Source: Phycisphaerae bacterium (GTDB taxonomy: Bacteria; Planctomycetota; Phycisphaerae; FEN-1346; JAACEH01). Taken from it: DNA of 48,105 bases. Of the stretch, positions 8,230 through 15,239 are shown piece by piece (the stretch's first letter is position 1; each line of letters begins with the position of its first letter). Location: positions 1 through 48,105 of the forward strand of contig JAAYDY010000119.1 in assembly GCA_012729015.1 (NCBI GenBank), written 5' to 3'. Below the pieces are notes generated by a model. That model was not told where the DNA came from, did no database searches, and worked only from the letters and a program-made list of their open reading frames with translations. The position numbers were made by a program, and so were the translations under genes.

Positions 8230-8393
8230 AGCAGGGATGTCCCGAGAGTGTCCCCCACCGTGGGACGTTCCTGGCAGGGCGGAACGCGACGTGTCGTCGG
8301 AGCGGACCCGGCGGCGGAGTCGTCTGCCCAAGTGCCCTGAACGCCTTGGCGCGTGACACCCCCCTCGTGCCGGGTCGGCTCAGGGCTTTTTTT
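8230..8393 (+). ncRNA. Candidate structured RNA or long leuB 3' UTR ending in a terminator
   Basis: The stretch folds locally on the plus strand: CGTTCC (8266-8271) with GGAACG (8281-8286), CGACG with CGTCG (8287-8299), and a final stem GCCCTGA (8334-8340) with TCAGGGC (8380-8386) that encloses GGCGCG/CGTGCC (8348-8353 with 8366-8371). Seven T follow directly (8387-8393), a good intrinsic terminator for plus-strand transcription. No ORF fits and no known RNA family (6S, tmRNA, SRP RNA, RNase P) was recognised. It could be the real leuB transcript end. Confidence 0.35.
8334..8393 (+). terminator. Intrinsic terminator with seven T
   Basis: Stem GCCCTGA/TCAGGGC (8334-8340, 8380-8386) with an inner stem, followed by T7 at 8387-8393. 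Its direction excludes it as terminator of the phosphatase gene, which is on the minus strand. Confidence 0.6.
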
Positions 8394-8404
8394 CTGTCCA
8401 GACG

Positions 8405-9586
8405 CTATTCGGTCAGGTCCATGGCGACGAGGGTCACGTCGTCGTAGATGGGCTGCTGGGATCGCGGAGCCAGGACGACGTCCAGGAGGGCCTGGAGGTA
8501 GACGGTCAGGGGACGGCCGTTTTCTTCGGCGGCCAGGGCGAAGAAGGCGTCGGTGCCTTCGCGGCCGTTGACCATGCACCGCTCGACGCCGTCGGTGTAG
8601 AGCAGGAGCCGCTGGGCCGGGGTGATGTCGGCCTCGGCGTCCTGGAATCGGGCCTCGCGGACGACGCCCAGCAGGGGGCCGTCGCCGGGGAGTTCTTGTG
8701 GCGGCTTGTGGTTTTCGAGCAACAGCGGCCGCGGGTGGCCGGCCCGGGCATAGCGGAGCCGCCCGGTCTGGGTGTGCACGATGCAGTAGAACATGCTGAT
8801 AAAGGGCGACTGGTGCAGATCGGCGCTGACGAGGTCGGCATTCAGCAGGGCGAGGGCCTCGTGCGGGGGGATGAGCTCGTAGCTGTTGCCGGCGATGCGT
8901 TTGGTCTGGAGCGACCGCTTGACGAAGATCGTGAGCAGGGCGGCCGGGACGCCGTGGCCGATGGCGTCGGCAATGTAGAAGCCGACGTGGTGCTCGTCCA
9001 GGCGGAACACGTCGTAGAAGTCGCCGGCGACCCACCCGGCCGGATAGAGCCGCGCGGCGAACCGCGTGCGTCCGATTTCGGGCATGGTGCGCGGCAGGAA
9101 ATCCATCTGGAGTCGGCGGGCGAGCTGAAGCTCCTCGTTCATGCGTTCGGAGCTTTTGCGCATCTCGCGTGCCAGCAGGATGTTATGGATGTTCTGGTCG
9201 ATGATCTGGTCGAACCGGCCCTTGGTCGAGGCCAGGATATCGAGCCGGACCTTGAGTTCCTCGACCGGCAGATCGAGCGTCAGGCACTCGCAGGCCCCGG
9301 CCTGGAAGGCCTTGATCCGCTGCCCGACGTCCAGGTCATCGCCCAGGGCGACCATCGGCAGATGCGTGGCGGCGAGCGTTTCGCCGACCAGTTGCAGGAC
9401 GCTCCAACTGACCGGATCGTCGTTGCGGACGACGATCAGGATGAGGTCCACGCGGCGGATGTCGGGAAACTGGAACAGCGCGCGCGGGTCGGTCTCGACG
9501 GAAAGCCCGTAGCCGAGGGTCTCGGCCACGGCGGCAATCGATTTCGGCGCTTCCGGACGGTCGCTGATCAGCAGGATATTCTTCAC
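8405..9586 (-). CDS. SpoIIE/RsbU-type serine phosphatase with degenerate receiver domain
   Basis: A 393-aa protein. Residues 1-120 have the fold pattern of a response-regulator receiver, but the phospho-acceptor position in VDLILIV is Val (V52) instead of Asp and the conserved Lys near CLTLDLP is missing, so it is probably a pseudo-receiver. A helical linker (about 125-165, ending ELQLARRLQMDFLP, the usual entry to this family) leads to a PP2C/SpoIIE domain with GDFYD (188-192), IADAIGHG (about 206-212), YTDGVE and the closing YDDVTLVAMD. Such phosphatases act on anti-sigma-factor antagonists in partner switching; no partner gene is adjacent. The GTG start is supported by GGGAG 9 nt upstream. 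Confidence 0.9.
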   Translation of the reverse strand: MKNILLISDRPEAPKSIAAVAETLGYGLSVETDPRALFQFPDIRRVDLILIVVRNDDPVSWSVLQLVGETLAATHLPMVALGDDLDVGQRIKAFQAGACECLTLDLPVEELKVRLDILASTKGRFDQIIDQNIHNILLAREMRKSSERMNEELQLARRLQMDFLPRTMPEIGRTRFAARLYPAGWVAGDFYDVFRLDEHHVGFYIADAIGHGVPAALLTIFVKRSLQTKRIAGNSYELIPPHEALALLNADLVSADLHQSPFISMFYCIVHTQTGRLRYARAGHPRPLLLENHKPPQELPGDGPLLGVVREARFQDAEADITPAQRLLLYTDGVERCMVNGREGTDAFFALAAEENGRPLTVYLQALLDVVLAPRSQQPIYDDVTLVAMDLTE

Positions 9587-9760
9587 GCGGTGGGGCTCCC
9601 GTGGGCGCGCGGGTCGGCGCGGCTGCGCCCGGTCTGGCGAGCGGCCGACGGCGCGCAGACACACGGCGCCCGGCGCGCGAGCCGCTCCTCAACAGGATTC
9701 ATCGAACCACGAGCACGGACGCGCTGAGGAAAAATCGGCGGGAGGCTTCGCGCCATAGGG

Positions 9761-9792
9761 CATGCCTGACGGGGCAGGCATGGCACCCGGCG
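9761..9792 (-). repeat. Dispersed hairpin element, module B, at a gene 3' end
   Basis: The TGCCTGACGGGGCAGGCA core with GGCACCCGGCG flank. Read on the minus strand it starts 26 nt after the stop codon of the 291-aa gene ending at 9819. Confidence 0.85.
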
Positions 9793-9818
9793 TTATTCCC
9801 AGACCCGTGGCGTGCCGC

Positions 9819-10694
9819 TCAGCGGCCCGGAAGGGCTTCCTGGATCAGCTCGTCCAGTTGGCGGTCCACTGTGTCGAGGATCGTCTGGCGGTCGAAAACG
9901 AGGTGCTTGGTTACCATGTGGTGGTAGTTGTCCGCCTCTTCGCGGTTACCGTCGGCGATGGCCTTCTGATAGGACTCGACGGCGACGCGGATTTCCTCGT
10001 TGATGTCCTTGAGCTGGAAATCGACGCGATTCCGCATGGTTTCGCGCAATTGCCTGATCGTCTGGAGCGTCTGGGCGTCCTGGTTCGTCCGCTGCATGGC
10101 GCCCAGCTTCGTCAGGTACCGCTGGTCGCCGACGAGGAGTTCGCCGCTAGTGTCGTCCCACGCGTGAGGGATGTAGACGACGGCCTTGTCGGCCACGAGA
10201 CGTTCGGACGATTGGGGCGCTTCGACCACGGTGTCGGCGTTGTTGCCCGAGGGGGACGTGCCGGGGGTGCGAGGCCGGCGACCGGCGGCTTCGGACGTGG
10301 TGCCGGTTCCGGGGACGCCTGCCGTGTCGGTTGCGCGCGAACCGGTTCCGGTGACCATCGAACGACCGGAGAACTGCGTGACGTTGGCGACCGAGGGCCT
10401 ATCGGTGGCGTTGCCGGGGGTGACGGAGGCCGTGCCTGCCGGGCGGGTCGTGCCCTGGGCGCCGGTGGCCGCACTGGTCCGGCGTGCCGCGGCGGTTCCC
10501 GCCGGCGTGGCGTCCTGCTCGCCCGACGAGGCGACCGAGGACGACTCGGACGGGCCGCCGGAGGCCGTGCCGGGGCTCCTGGTGCTGTGCTGGACGATGA
10601 CGAAGGCCAGACCCGCCACGGCCACAACCACGGCCACGATGGCGACTACCTTCAGAATTCGGATTCCCTGGCTCGAATTGCCCGTGTCGCTCAT
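9819..10694 (-). CDS. Membrane-anchored protein of unknown function
   Basis: A 291-aa protein with one N-terminal membrane segment (about residues 12-35), a long Ser/Thr/Gly/Pro/Ala-rich low-complexity region (about 40-150) and a helical C-terminal half with few hydrophobic runs (LKDINEEIRVAVESYQKAIADG) likely to form a coiled coil. The low-complexity part looks like a flexible spacer between membrane and a periplasmic or external helical domain. GGGAG 9 nt upstream supports the ATG, and a strong promoter (10759-10787) precedes it. No family was recognised. The phosphatase gene lies 232 nt downstream on the same strand and may or may not be co-transcribed. Confidence 0.75.
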   Translation of the reverse strand: MSDTGNSSQGIRILKVVAIVAVVVAVAGLAFVIVQHSTRSPGTASGGPSESSSVASSGEQDATPAGTAAARRTSAATGAQGTTRPAGTASVTPGNATDRPSVANVTQFSGRSMVTGTGSRATDTAGVPGTGTTSEAAGRRPRTPGTSPSGNNADTVVEAPQSSERLVADKAVVYIPHAWDDTSGELLVGDQRYLTKLGAMQRTNQDAQTLQTIRQLRETMRNRVDFQLKDINEEIRVAVESYQKAIADGNREEADNYHHMVTKHLVFDRQTILDTVDRQLDELIQEALPGR

Positions 10695-10758
10695 GCGTCC
10701 GATCTCCCATCTTCGGCGAACATGAAGCCCCCGTCCCGCGATATGCGGCTACCATGGT

Positions 10759-10787
10759 ATTATAGCACCAAAGTCGCAGTCCGGCAA
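10759..10787 (-). promoter_or_regulatory. Strong sigma-70-type promoter
   Basis: On the minus strand TTGCCG (10787-10782), 17-nt spacer, consensus TATAAT (10764-10759), about 65 nt before the start of the 291-aa gene. Confidence 0.7.
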
Positions 10788-10803
10788 ATGGTTGCGTCGC
10801 GGT

Positions 10804-10961
10804 GCGTCGCCGCAGGCGGCGCCAAAGTGTGCGACACAGGAGGCCATGTCGGCCTGGGCTCTGTCACACGGCGCACACTTTGGTCCGGACTTCAGTCCGG
10901 CCTCCAACGTGCGCACCCCCGTTGCTGCGGTGCGAGAGCCTGCGTACCTGCCAACGTGACG
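10804..10961. repeat. Palindromic repeat pair (CCAAAGTGTG type and CGGTG-GAGAGCC type)
   Basis: CCAAAGTGTG (about 10822-10831) and CACACTTTGG (about 10873-10882) form inverted repeats; the block before the first, GCGTCGCCGCAGGCGGCG, matches 37085-37105. GGACTTCAGTCCGG forms another small palindrome. Then 10926-10961 matches 37342-37377 at 31 of 36 positions (core GAGAGCCTGCGT). The two repeats therefore occur together at two distant sites. No coding signal is seen in this 474-nt gap apart from promoters at both ends. Confidence 0.7.
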
Positions 10962-10995
10962 TGCCCCCCGCATTTCTGCCAGGGCCATTTTTACC

Positions 10996-11024
10996 TTGAC
11001 GGTCTCTGCCGGGGCAACTACGCT
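10996..11024 (+). promoter_or_regulatory. Possible promoter of the etf operon
   Basis: TTGACG (10996-11001), 17-nt spacer and TACGCT (11019-11024). The -10 box is weak, so the assignment is tentative. It is about 145 nt before etfB. Confidence 0.35.
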
Positions 11025-11168
11025 ACGGTGCTTTACCGGCGGACCTGGGGCTCGATGGGCGTCCCTGCGTCCGCCTTTTGGAAGACGGAGCGGCCGTCGT
11101 GCGTCAGTGTTTCCAATGACGGCCCCTGGCCGTCCGGAATCGGCCTGGTTCCCTGTAAGGAGGCGCCG

Positions 11169-12083
11169 ATGTCGTTTGACTCGGTAGTGTTGATCAAGCA
11201 GGTGCCCGACACCGCGCGGGTGACCGGCAAGGCGATGAACGACGACGGAACGGTGAACCGTTCGGCCCTGCCGGCGATTTTCAACCCGGAGGATCTGTAC
11301 GCCCTGGAGGCGGCCCTGGAGGTCAAGCAGCGTCACGGCGGCACGGTGACGGCCATTACGATGGGCCCGCCGCCGGCGTGCGAAGTGCTGCGCGACGCGC
11401 TGTACATGGGCGCCGACCGGGTGATTCTGCTGACGGACCGTCGTGCGGCCGCCAGCGACACGCTGGCCACGAGCTACATCCTGTCGTGCGCGGTCCGCAC
11501 GGTGGGCAAGGTCGACCTGGTGTTCTGCGGGCGTCAGGCCATCGACGGCGACACGGCCCAGGTGGGGCCGCAGTGTGCCGAGAAGCTCGGCCTGCCGCAG
11601 ATCACGTACCTGGAAGAGATCGTGGCGATCAACGGCCGGCAGATTGTGGCCCGGCGAAACATCGGCAACGGGTATGAAGTGGTGGAGTGCGCCATGCCGG
11701 TGCTGCTGACGGTGACCGACACGTTCCAGGAGCCGCGGCCGTACGCGGCCAAGGCGATGCTGAAGTGCAAGCACGCGCGGAGCCGGCTGGAGCTGGAGCG
11801 TGAGGCGGCCCAGTCGATGCCTGGGTCGGACGAGAAGGCCCGTGCGGCGGCGGTGGACCAGAAGGCCGCCGAGCTGAAGCGTCGCGGGTTGCTGATCGAG
11901 CAGTGGACGCTGGACGACATTCACGCGGACCTGGCGTGGTGCGGCCGCGACGGGTCGCCGACGAAGGTCAAGCGGATTCAGAGCGTGGTGCTCAAGGGGT
12001 CGGGCCACGAGCAGTATCAGCCGACCGAGGGCGACATCAGCCGCCTGGTTCACCAGTTGATCGAGGACCATACGATTGGATAA
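11169..12083 (+). CDS. etfB: Electron transfer flavoprotein beta subunit
   Basis: A 304-aa ETF beta subunit that, with EtfA, carries FAD and moves electrons from acyl-CoA dehydrogenases to the quinone pool. Visible family motifs: IKQVPDT at the start, FNPEDLYALEAAL, the signature GRQAIDGDTAQVGPQ and the late segment GSPTKVKRI. It is longer than the common form of about 255 residues, owing to a charged helical insert (about residues 205-240) and a C-terminal tail (SRLVHQLIEDHTIG). Strong Shine-Dalgarno AAGGAGG precedes the ATG. etfA starts 7 nt downstream and an acyl-CoA dehydrogenase follows. Confidence 0.95.
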   Translation: MSFDSVVLIKQVPDTARVTGKAMNDDGTVNRSALPAIFNPEDLYALEAALEVKQRHGGTVTAITMGPPPACEVLRDALYMGADRVILLTDRRAAASDTLATSYILSCAVRTVGKVDLVFCGRQAIDGDTAQVGPQCAEKLGLPQITYLEEIVAINGRQIVARRNIGNGYEVVECAMPVLLTVTDTFQEPRPYAAKAMLKCKHARSRLELEREAAQSMPGSDEKARAAAVDQKAAELKRRGLLIEQWTLDDIHADLAWCGRDGSPTKVKRIQSVVLKGSGHEQYQPTEGDISRLVHQLIEDHTIG

Positions 12084-12090
12084 GGTGCCT

Positions 12091-13119
12091 ATGAGTCGCG
12101 TGAATCCCCAAGGGGAAGTGTGGGTGTTTTCGGAGCAGCAGGGCGGTCGTCTGCACGACGTGGGCCTGGAGCTGCTGAGCAAGGGCCGCGAACTGGCCGA
12201 CACGCTGGGCGTGCCGCTGGCGGCGTGTCTGCTGGGCGACAAGATCAACGGCCTGGCGACGGACCTGATCCGCCACGGAGCCGACAAAGTGTACCTGTGC
12301 GAGGACCTGTCGCTGGCGCAGTACCAGGCGACGTCGTACGCCAAGGTGCTGTGTCGGATGGTCGAGGCGCACCAGCCGCAGATCTTCGTCCTCGGGGCGA
12401 CGCCGCTGGGTCGTGACCTGGCGCCGCGGGTGGCCTCGGCGCTGCGGTCGGGTCTGACGGCCGACTGCACGGACCTCCAGATCGGCGAGCACACGGAGCC
12501 GGCAACGAAGGAGACGTACAAGAACCTGCTGCTTCAGATTCGCCCGGCCTTCGGCGGCAACATCATCGCGACGATCGTGAACTTCGACCGTTGGCCGCAG
12601 ATGGCGACGGTGCGCGAGGGCGTCATGGTGATGCCCAAGGCGGACGCGAAGCGCAAGGGCGAAGTCGTCCGGGTGGAGTGCCCGTTCGGGGCGGAGGACC
12701 TGCCGCTGCGGCTCGTGAAGCGCCAGACGACGGCGAAGAAGGTGGACCTGAAGAAGGCCCGCATCATCATCGCCGGCGGCGCGGGCGTCGGCAGCAAAGA
12801 GAACTTCAAGCTGTTGTGGGACCTGGCGAACGTGCTGGGTGCGGCCGTGGGCGCCAGCCGCGCGGCCGTGGACAACGGCTGGATCGACAAGGATCACCAG
12901 GTGGGCCAGACGGGCACGACGGTGCGGCCGGCCCTGTACATCGCCGTGGGCATCAGCGGCGCGGTGCAGCACCGGGCGGGCATGGCCGAGTCGGCCAAGA
13001 TCCTGGCCATCAACACCGATCCGAACGCCCCGATCTTCTCGGTGGCCAACTATGGCATCGTGGGCGATTTCTGCGACGTGGTTCCGAAACTCATTGCCGC
13101 CATCAAGGCGAAGGGCTAG
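12091..13119 (+). CDS. etfA: Electron transfer flavoprotein alpha subunit
   Basis: A 342-aa ETF alpha subunit. The C-terminal FAD-binding domain is intact: IIAGGAGVGSKENF, then GASRAAVDNGWI, VGQTGTTV, PALYIAVGISGAVQH and AINTDPNAPIF. The N-terminal domain has the ETF alpha/beta fold start EVWVFSEQQGGRL. The ATG at 12091 follows the etfB stop with AAGG 5-6 nt upstream; an in-frame TTG at 12076 inside etfB is less likely. Length is slightly above the usual 310-330. Co-transcribed with etfB and the dehydrogenase. Confidence 0.95.
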   Translation: MSRVNPQGEVWVFSEQQGGRLHDVGLELLSKGRELADTLGVPLAACLLGDKINGLATDLIRHGADKVYLCEDLSLAQYQATSYAKVLCRMVEAHQPQIFVLGATPLGRDLAPRVASALRSGLTADCTDLQIGEHTEPATKETYKNLLLQIRPAFGGNIIATIVNFDRWPQMATVREGVMVMPKADAKRKGEVVRVECPFGAEDLPLRLVKRQTTAKKVDLKKARIIIAGGAGVGSKENFKLLWDLANVLGAAVGASRAAVDNGWIDKDHQVGQTGTTVRPALYIAVGISGAVQHRAGMAESAKILAINTDPNAPIFSVANYGIVGDFCDVVPKLIAAIKAKG

Positions 13120-13121
13120 TC

Positions 13122-14867
13122 ATGCCGAATTTCCTGACCGATAACGACGACATTCTGTTCCACCTGGGTCACCTGCCGCTGGCCGACATCGCCGCGATCC
13201 AGGAGGAAGGGTTCCGCGACGCCGGCACGTTCGACTACGCGCCGGCCGACGCCGCAGACGCCGTGGACGGGTACAAGAAGATCCTGGACCTCGTCGGCGA
13301 CATCGCGGGCAACCACATCGCGCCGATGAGCGAATCGATCGACCGCGAGGGATCGACGCTCGAAGGCGGCAAGGTGACCTACGCCGACGGCATCCGCAAG
13401 TCGCTTGACCTGCTCAGCAAGGCGGACCTGATGGGCTTCACATTGCCGCGGCGGTACGGCGGCCTGAACTGCCCCTCGACCGTCTATGCCATGGCCACCG
13501 AGATCGTTTCGCGGGCCGACGCCGGCCTGATGAACATCTTCGGGTTGCAGGGCATCGCCGAGACGATCAACGCCTTCGCCAACGAGGACCAGAAGCAGCG
13601 GTTCCTGCCGCGATTCTCCTCGGGCGACGTGACCGGCGCCATGGTCCTGACGGAGCCGGATGCCGGCAGCGACCTTCAGAACGTGCAACTGCGGGCCTAC
13701 CAGGACGCCACGGGCGTGTGGCGTCTGCGCGGCGTCAAGCGGTTCATCACGAACGGGTGCGGCGAAGTGCTGCTGGTGCTGGCCCGCAGCGAGGCGGACG
13801 AGGCCGGCGGCATGGGCCTGTCGTTGTTCCTGATGGAGAGCGACGAAACGGTCCAGATTCGTCGTATCGAGGACAAACTCGGCATCCACGGGTCGCCGAC
13901 GTGCGAGATGCAGTTCAACGATTCGCCGTGCGAGCTGGTGGGCGAACGGCGGCGCGGCCTGGTGACCTACGTGATGGCACTGATGAACGGGGCCCGCATC
14001 GGCATCGCGGCGCAGGGGCTGGGCATCGCCGAGGCGGCGTACCGCGAGGCGCGGGCCTACGCTCACCATCGCGAGCAGTTCGGCCGGCCGATCGAGAAGT
14101 TGCCACCCGTGGCCGACCTGCTGATGGACATGAAGATGAACCTGGAGGCCGGCCGCGCGCTGCTCTACCACACGTGCCTGGCCGTGGACCGCGACATCAA
14201 TCTCCAGCGGCGCCTCGACGAAAACCGGTACGCCGACGATGCGGCCCGTACGGCGGACAACCGGGCCCAGAAGCAGCTCAAGCGACTGACGGCCCTGCTG
14301 ACGCCCATGTCGAAGTACTATTGCAGCGAGCTGGCCCAGCAGTGCGCCAACGACGGCATCAGCGTCCTCGGCGGCAGCGGGTACATGCGCGACTACCGCA
14401 GCGAGCAGCTCTTCCGCGACGCCCGGATTACGACCATCTACGAGGGCACGTCGCAGCTCCAGGTGGTGGCGGCCATCCGCGGTGTCACCAGCGGTCAGGC
14501 CGAGAAGCATTTCGTGGAGTTGGCCTCGCGCGAGCCCGCCGACGACGCCGAGCAGCACCTGCGCGACGCCCTGGGCGAGATGCGCGGACTGCTCCAGACG
14601 GCCGTCGATAAGGTCAAGGCCGGCGGCGCCGATTACCTGGACCTTTCGGCCCGCAGCCTCGTGGACACGGCCATCGACATCCTGATCGGGTATCTCCTGC
14701 TGGAGCAGGCGGCCGCGAACGACCGGAAGAAGCTCGTCGCGCGGCGGTTCATCCAGCGAGCGCTGCCGCGAACCAGGGCCCGCATCGAGCGCGTCCTGTC
14801 GGACGAGCGGTCCACCCTCGACCACTACGACGCCATCATCGGCCACCTGGTCGAAGACGAAGCCTGA
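13122..14867 (+). CDS. Acyl-CoA dehydrogenase, long form
   Basis: A 581-aa flavoprotein that oxidises acyl-CoA to the 2-enoyl form and passes electrons to ETF. Signatures: AMVLTEPDAGSDLQ (family pattern 1), GVKRFITNG, REQFGRPI, and YEGTSQLQ with the likely catalytic Glu in YEGT. A C-terminal helical extension of about 130 residues follows this site, as in the VLCAD/FadE-like long subgroup, which can mediate dimer or membrane contacts. The ATG starts 3 nt after the etfA stop, so translation is probably coupled. Chain-length specificity cannot be told; branched, aromatic or long substrates are all possible. Confidence 0.93.
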   Translation: MPNFLTDNDDILFHLGHLPLADIAAIQEEGFRDAGTFDYAPADAADAVDGYKKILDLVGDIAGNHIAPMSESIDREGSTLEGGKVTYADGIRKSLDLLSKADLMGFTLPRRYGGLNCPSTVYAMATEIVSRADAGLMNIFGLQGIAETINAFANEDQKQRFLPRFSSGDVTGAMVLTEPDAGSDLQNVQLRAYQDATGVWRLRGVKRFITNGCGEVLLVLARSEADEAGGMGLSLFLMESDETVQIRRIEDKLGIHGSPTCEMQFNDSPCELVGERRRGLVTYVMALMNGARIGIAAQGLGIAEAAYREARAYAHHREQFGRPIEKLPPVADLLMDMKMNLEAGRALLYHTCLAVDRDINLQRRLDENRYADDAARTADNRAQKQLKRLTALLTPMSKYYCSELAQQCANDGISVLGGSGYMRDYRSEQLFRDARITTIYEGTSQLQVVAAIRGVTSGQAEKHFVELASREPADDAEQHLRDALGEMRGLLQTAVDKVKAGGADYLDLSARSLVDTAIDILIGYLLLEQAAANDRKKLVARRFIQRALPRTRARIERVLSDERSTLDHYDAIIGHLVEDEA

Positions 14868-14881
14868 GCGACCGCCCGCGG

Positions 14882-15007
14882 CGGGTGCCATGCCTGCCCC
14901 GTCAGGCATGGGGAGTTTCCTTGCCCTTCCGCGTGGCTGCTCCTCGACAGGCTCGGAACCTGACGGCCCCTTGACGGTGCTCGGGAACTGCGTCAAGCAG
15001 CCACCCT
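14882..15007 (+). repeat. Dispersed hairpin element, composite copy at a gene 3' end
   Basis: Module B (GGTGCCATGCCTGCCCCG, TCAGGCATGGG) is followed by TTTCCTTGCCCTTC and module A (GCGTGGCTGC ... AAGCAGCCACCCT). The loop of A contains two loop versions in series (CTCGACAGGCTCGG then TTGACGGTGCTCGG), as if one copy was inserted in another. It begins 15 nt after the acyl-CoA dehydrogenase stop in the gene's sense direction. Confidence 0.85.
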
Positions 15008-15014
15008 TCTTCTC

Positions 15015-15075
15015 CGTTCGACCCTCACCGCCCCTCGACTGTGCTCGGGGCACCTCCCCCTGGAAGGGGGAGGGG
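15015..15075 (+). repeat. Dispersed GC-rich repeat, CGTTCGACCCTCACC type
   Basis: CGTTCGACCCTCACCGCCCC then TCGAC, GTGCTCGGGGCACCTC and a CCCCCT/AGGGGG palindrome. The first 45 or so bases match 27207-27262 closely. Confidence 0.8.
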
Positions 15076-15156
15076 CAAGTGCGCAGGCCTTCCGAAAGAT
15101 GCCGGATGAGTCAAACGTTAGTGTGCCTCATCCAGGAGCGTAGGAGGATCGCAGGC

Positions 15157-15186
15157 TTGACGGGGGCCGCCGCGGGCGGTAACAAT
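15157..15186 (+). promoter_or_regulatory. Sigma-70-type promoter for the 546-aa zinc-ribbon/GYF protein
   Basis: TTGACG (15157-15162), 17-nt spacer, TAACAA(T) (15180-15186), about 55 nt before the TTG start at 15240. Confidence 0.6.
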
Positions 15187-15239
15187 AGGGCGTGCGGTGC
15201 ATGGTCGGGCGGGGCATGCGGTCAGGGGAGGAATCAGCC

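Noticed and set aside
8334..8393. Terminator of the minus-strand phosphatase gene
   Set aside because: The T-run is on the plus strand; on the minus strand the stem is preceded, not followed, by the run.
9762..11168. Upstream in-frame extension of etfB
   Set aside because: It crosses repeats and an oppositely oriented gene; the ATG at 11169 has a strong ribosome site and the family start.
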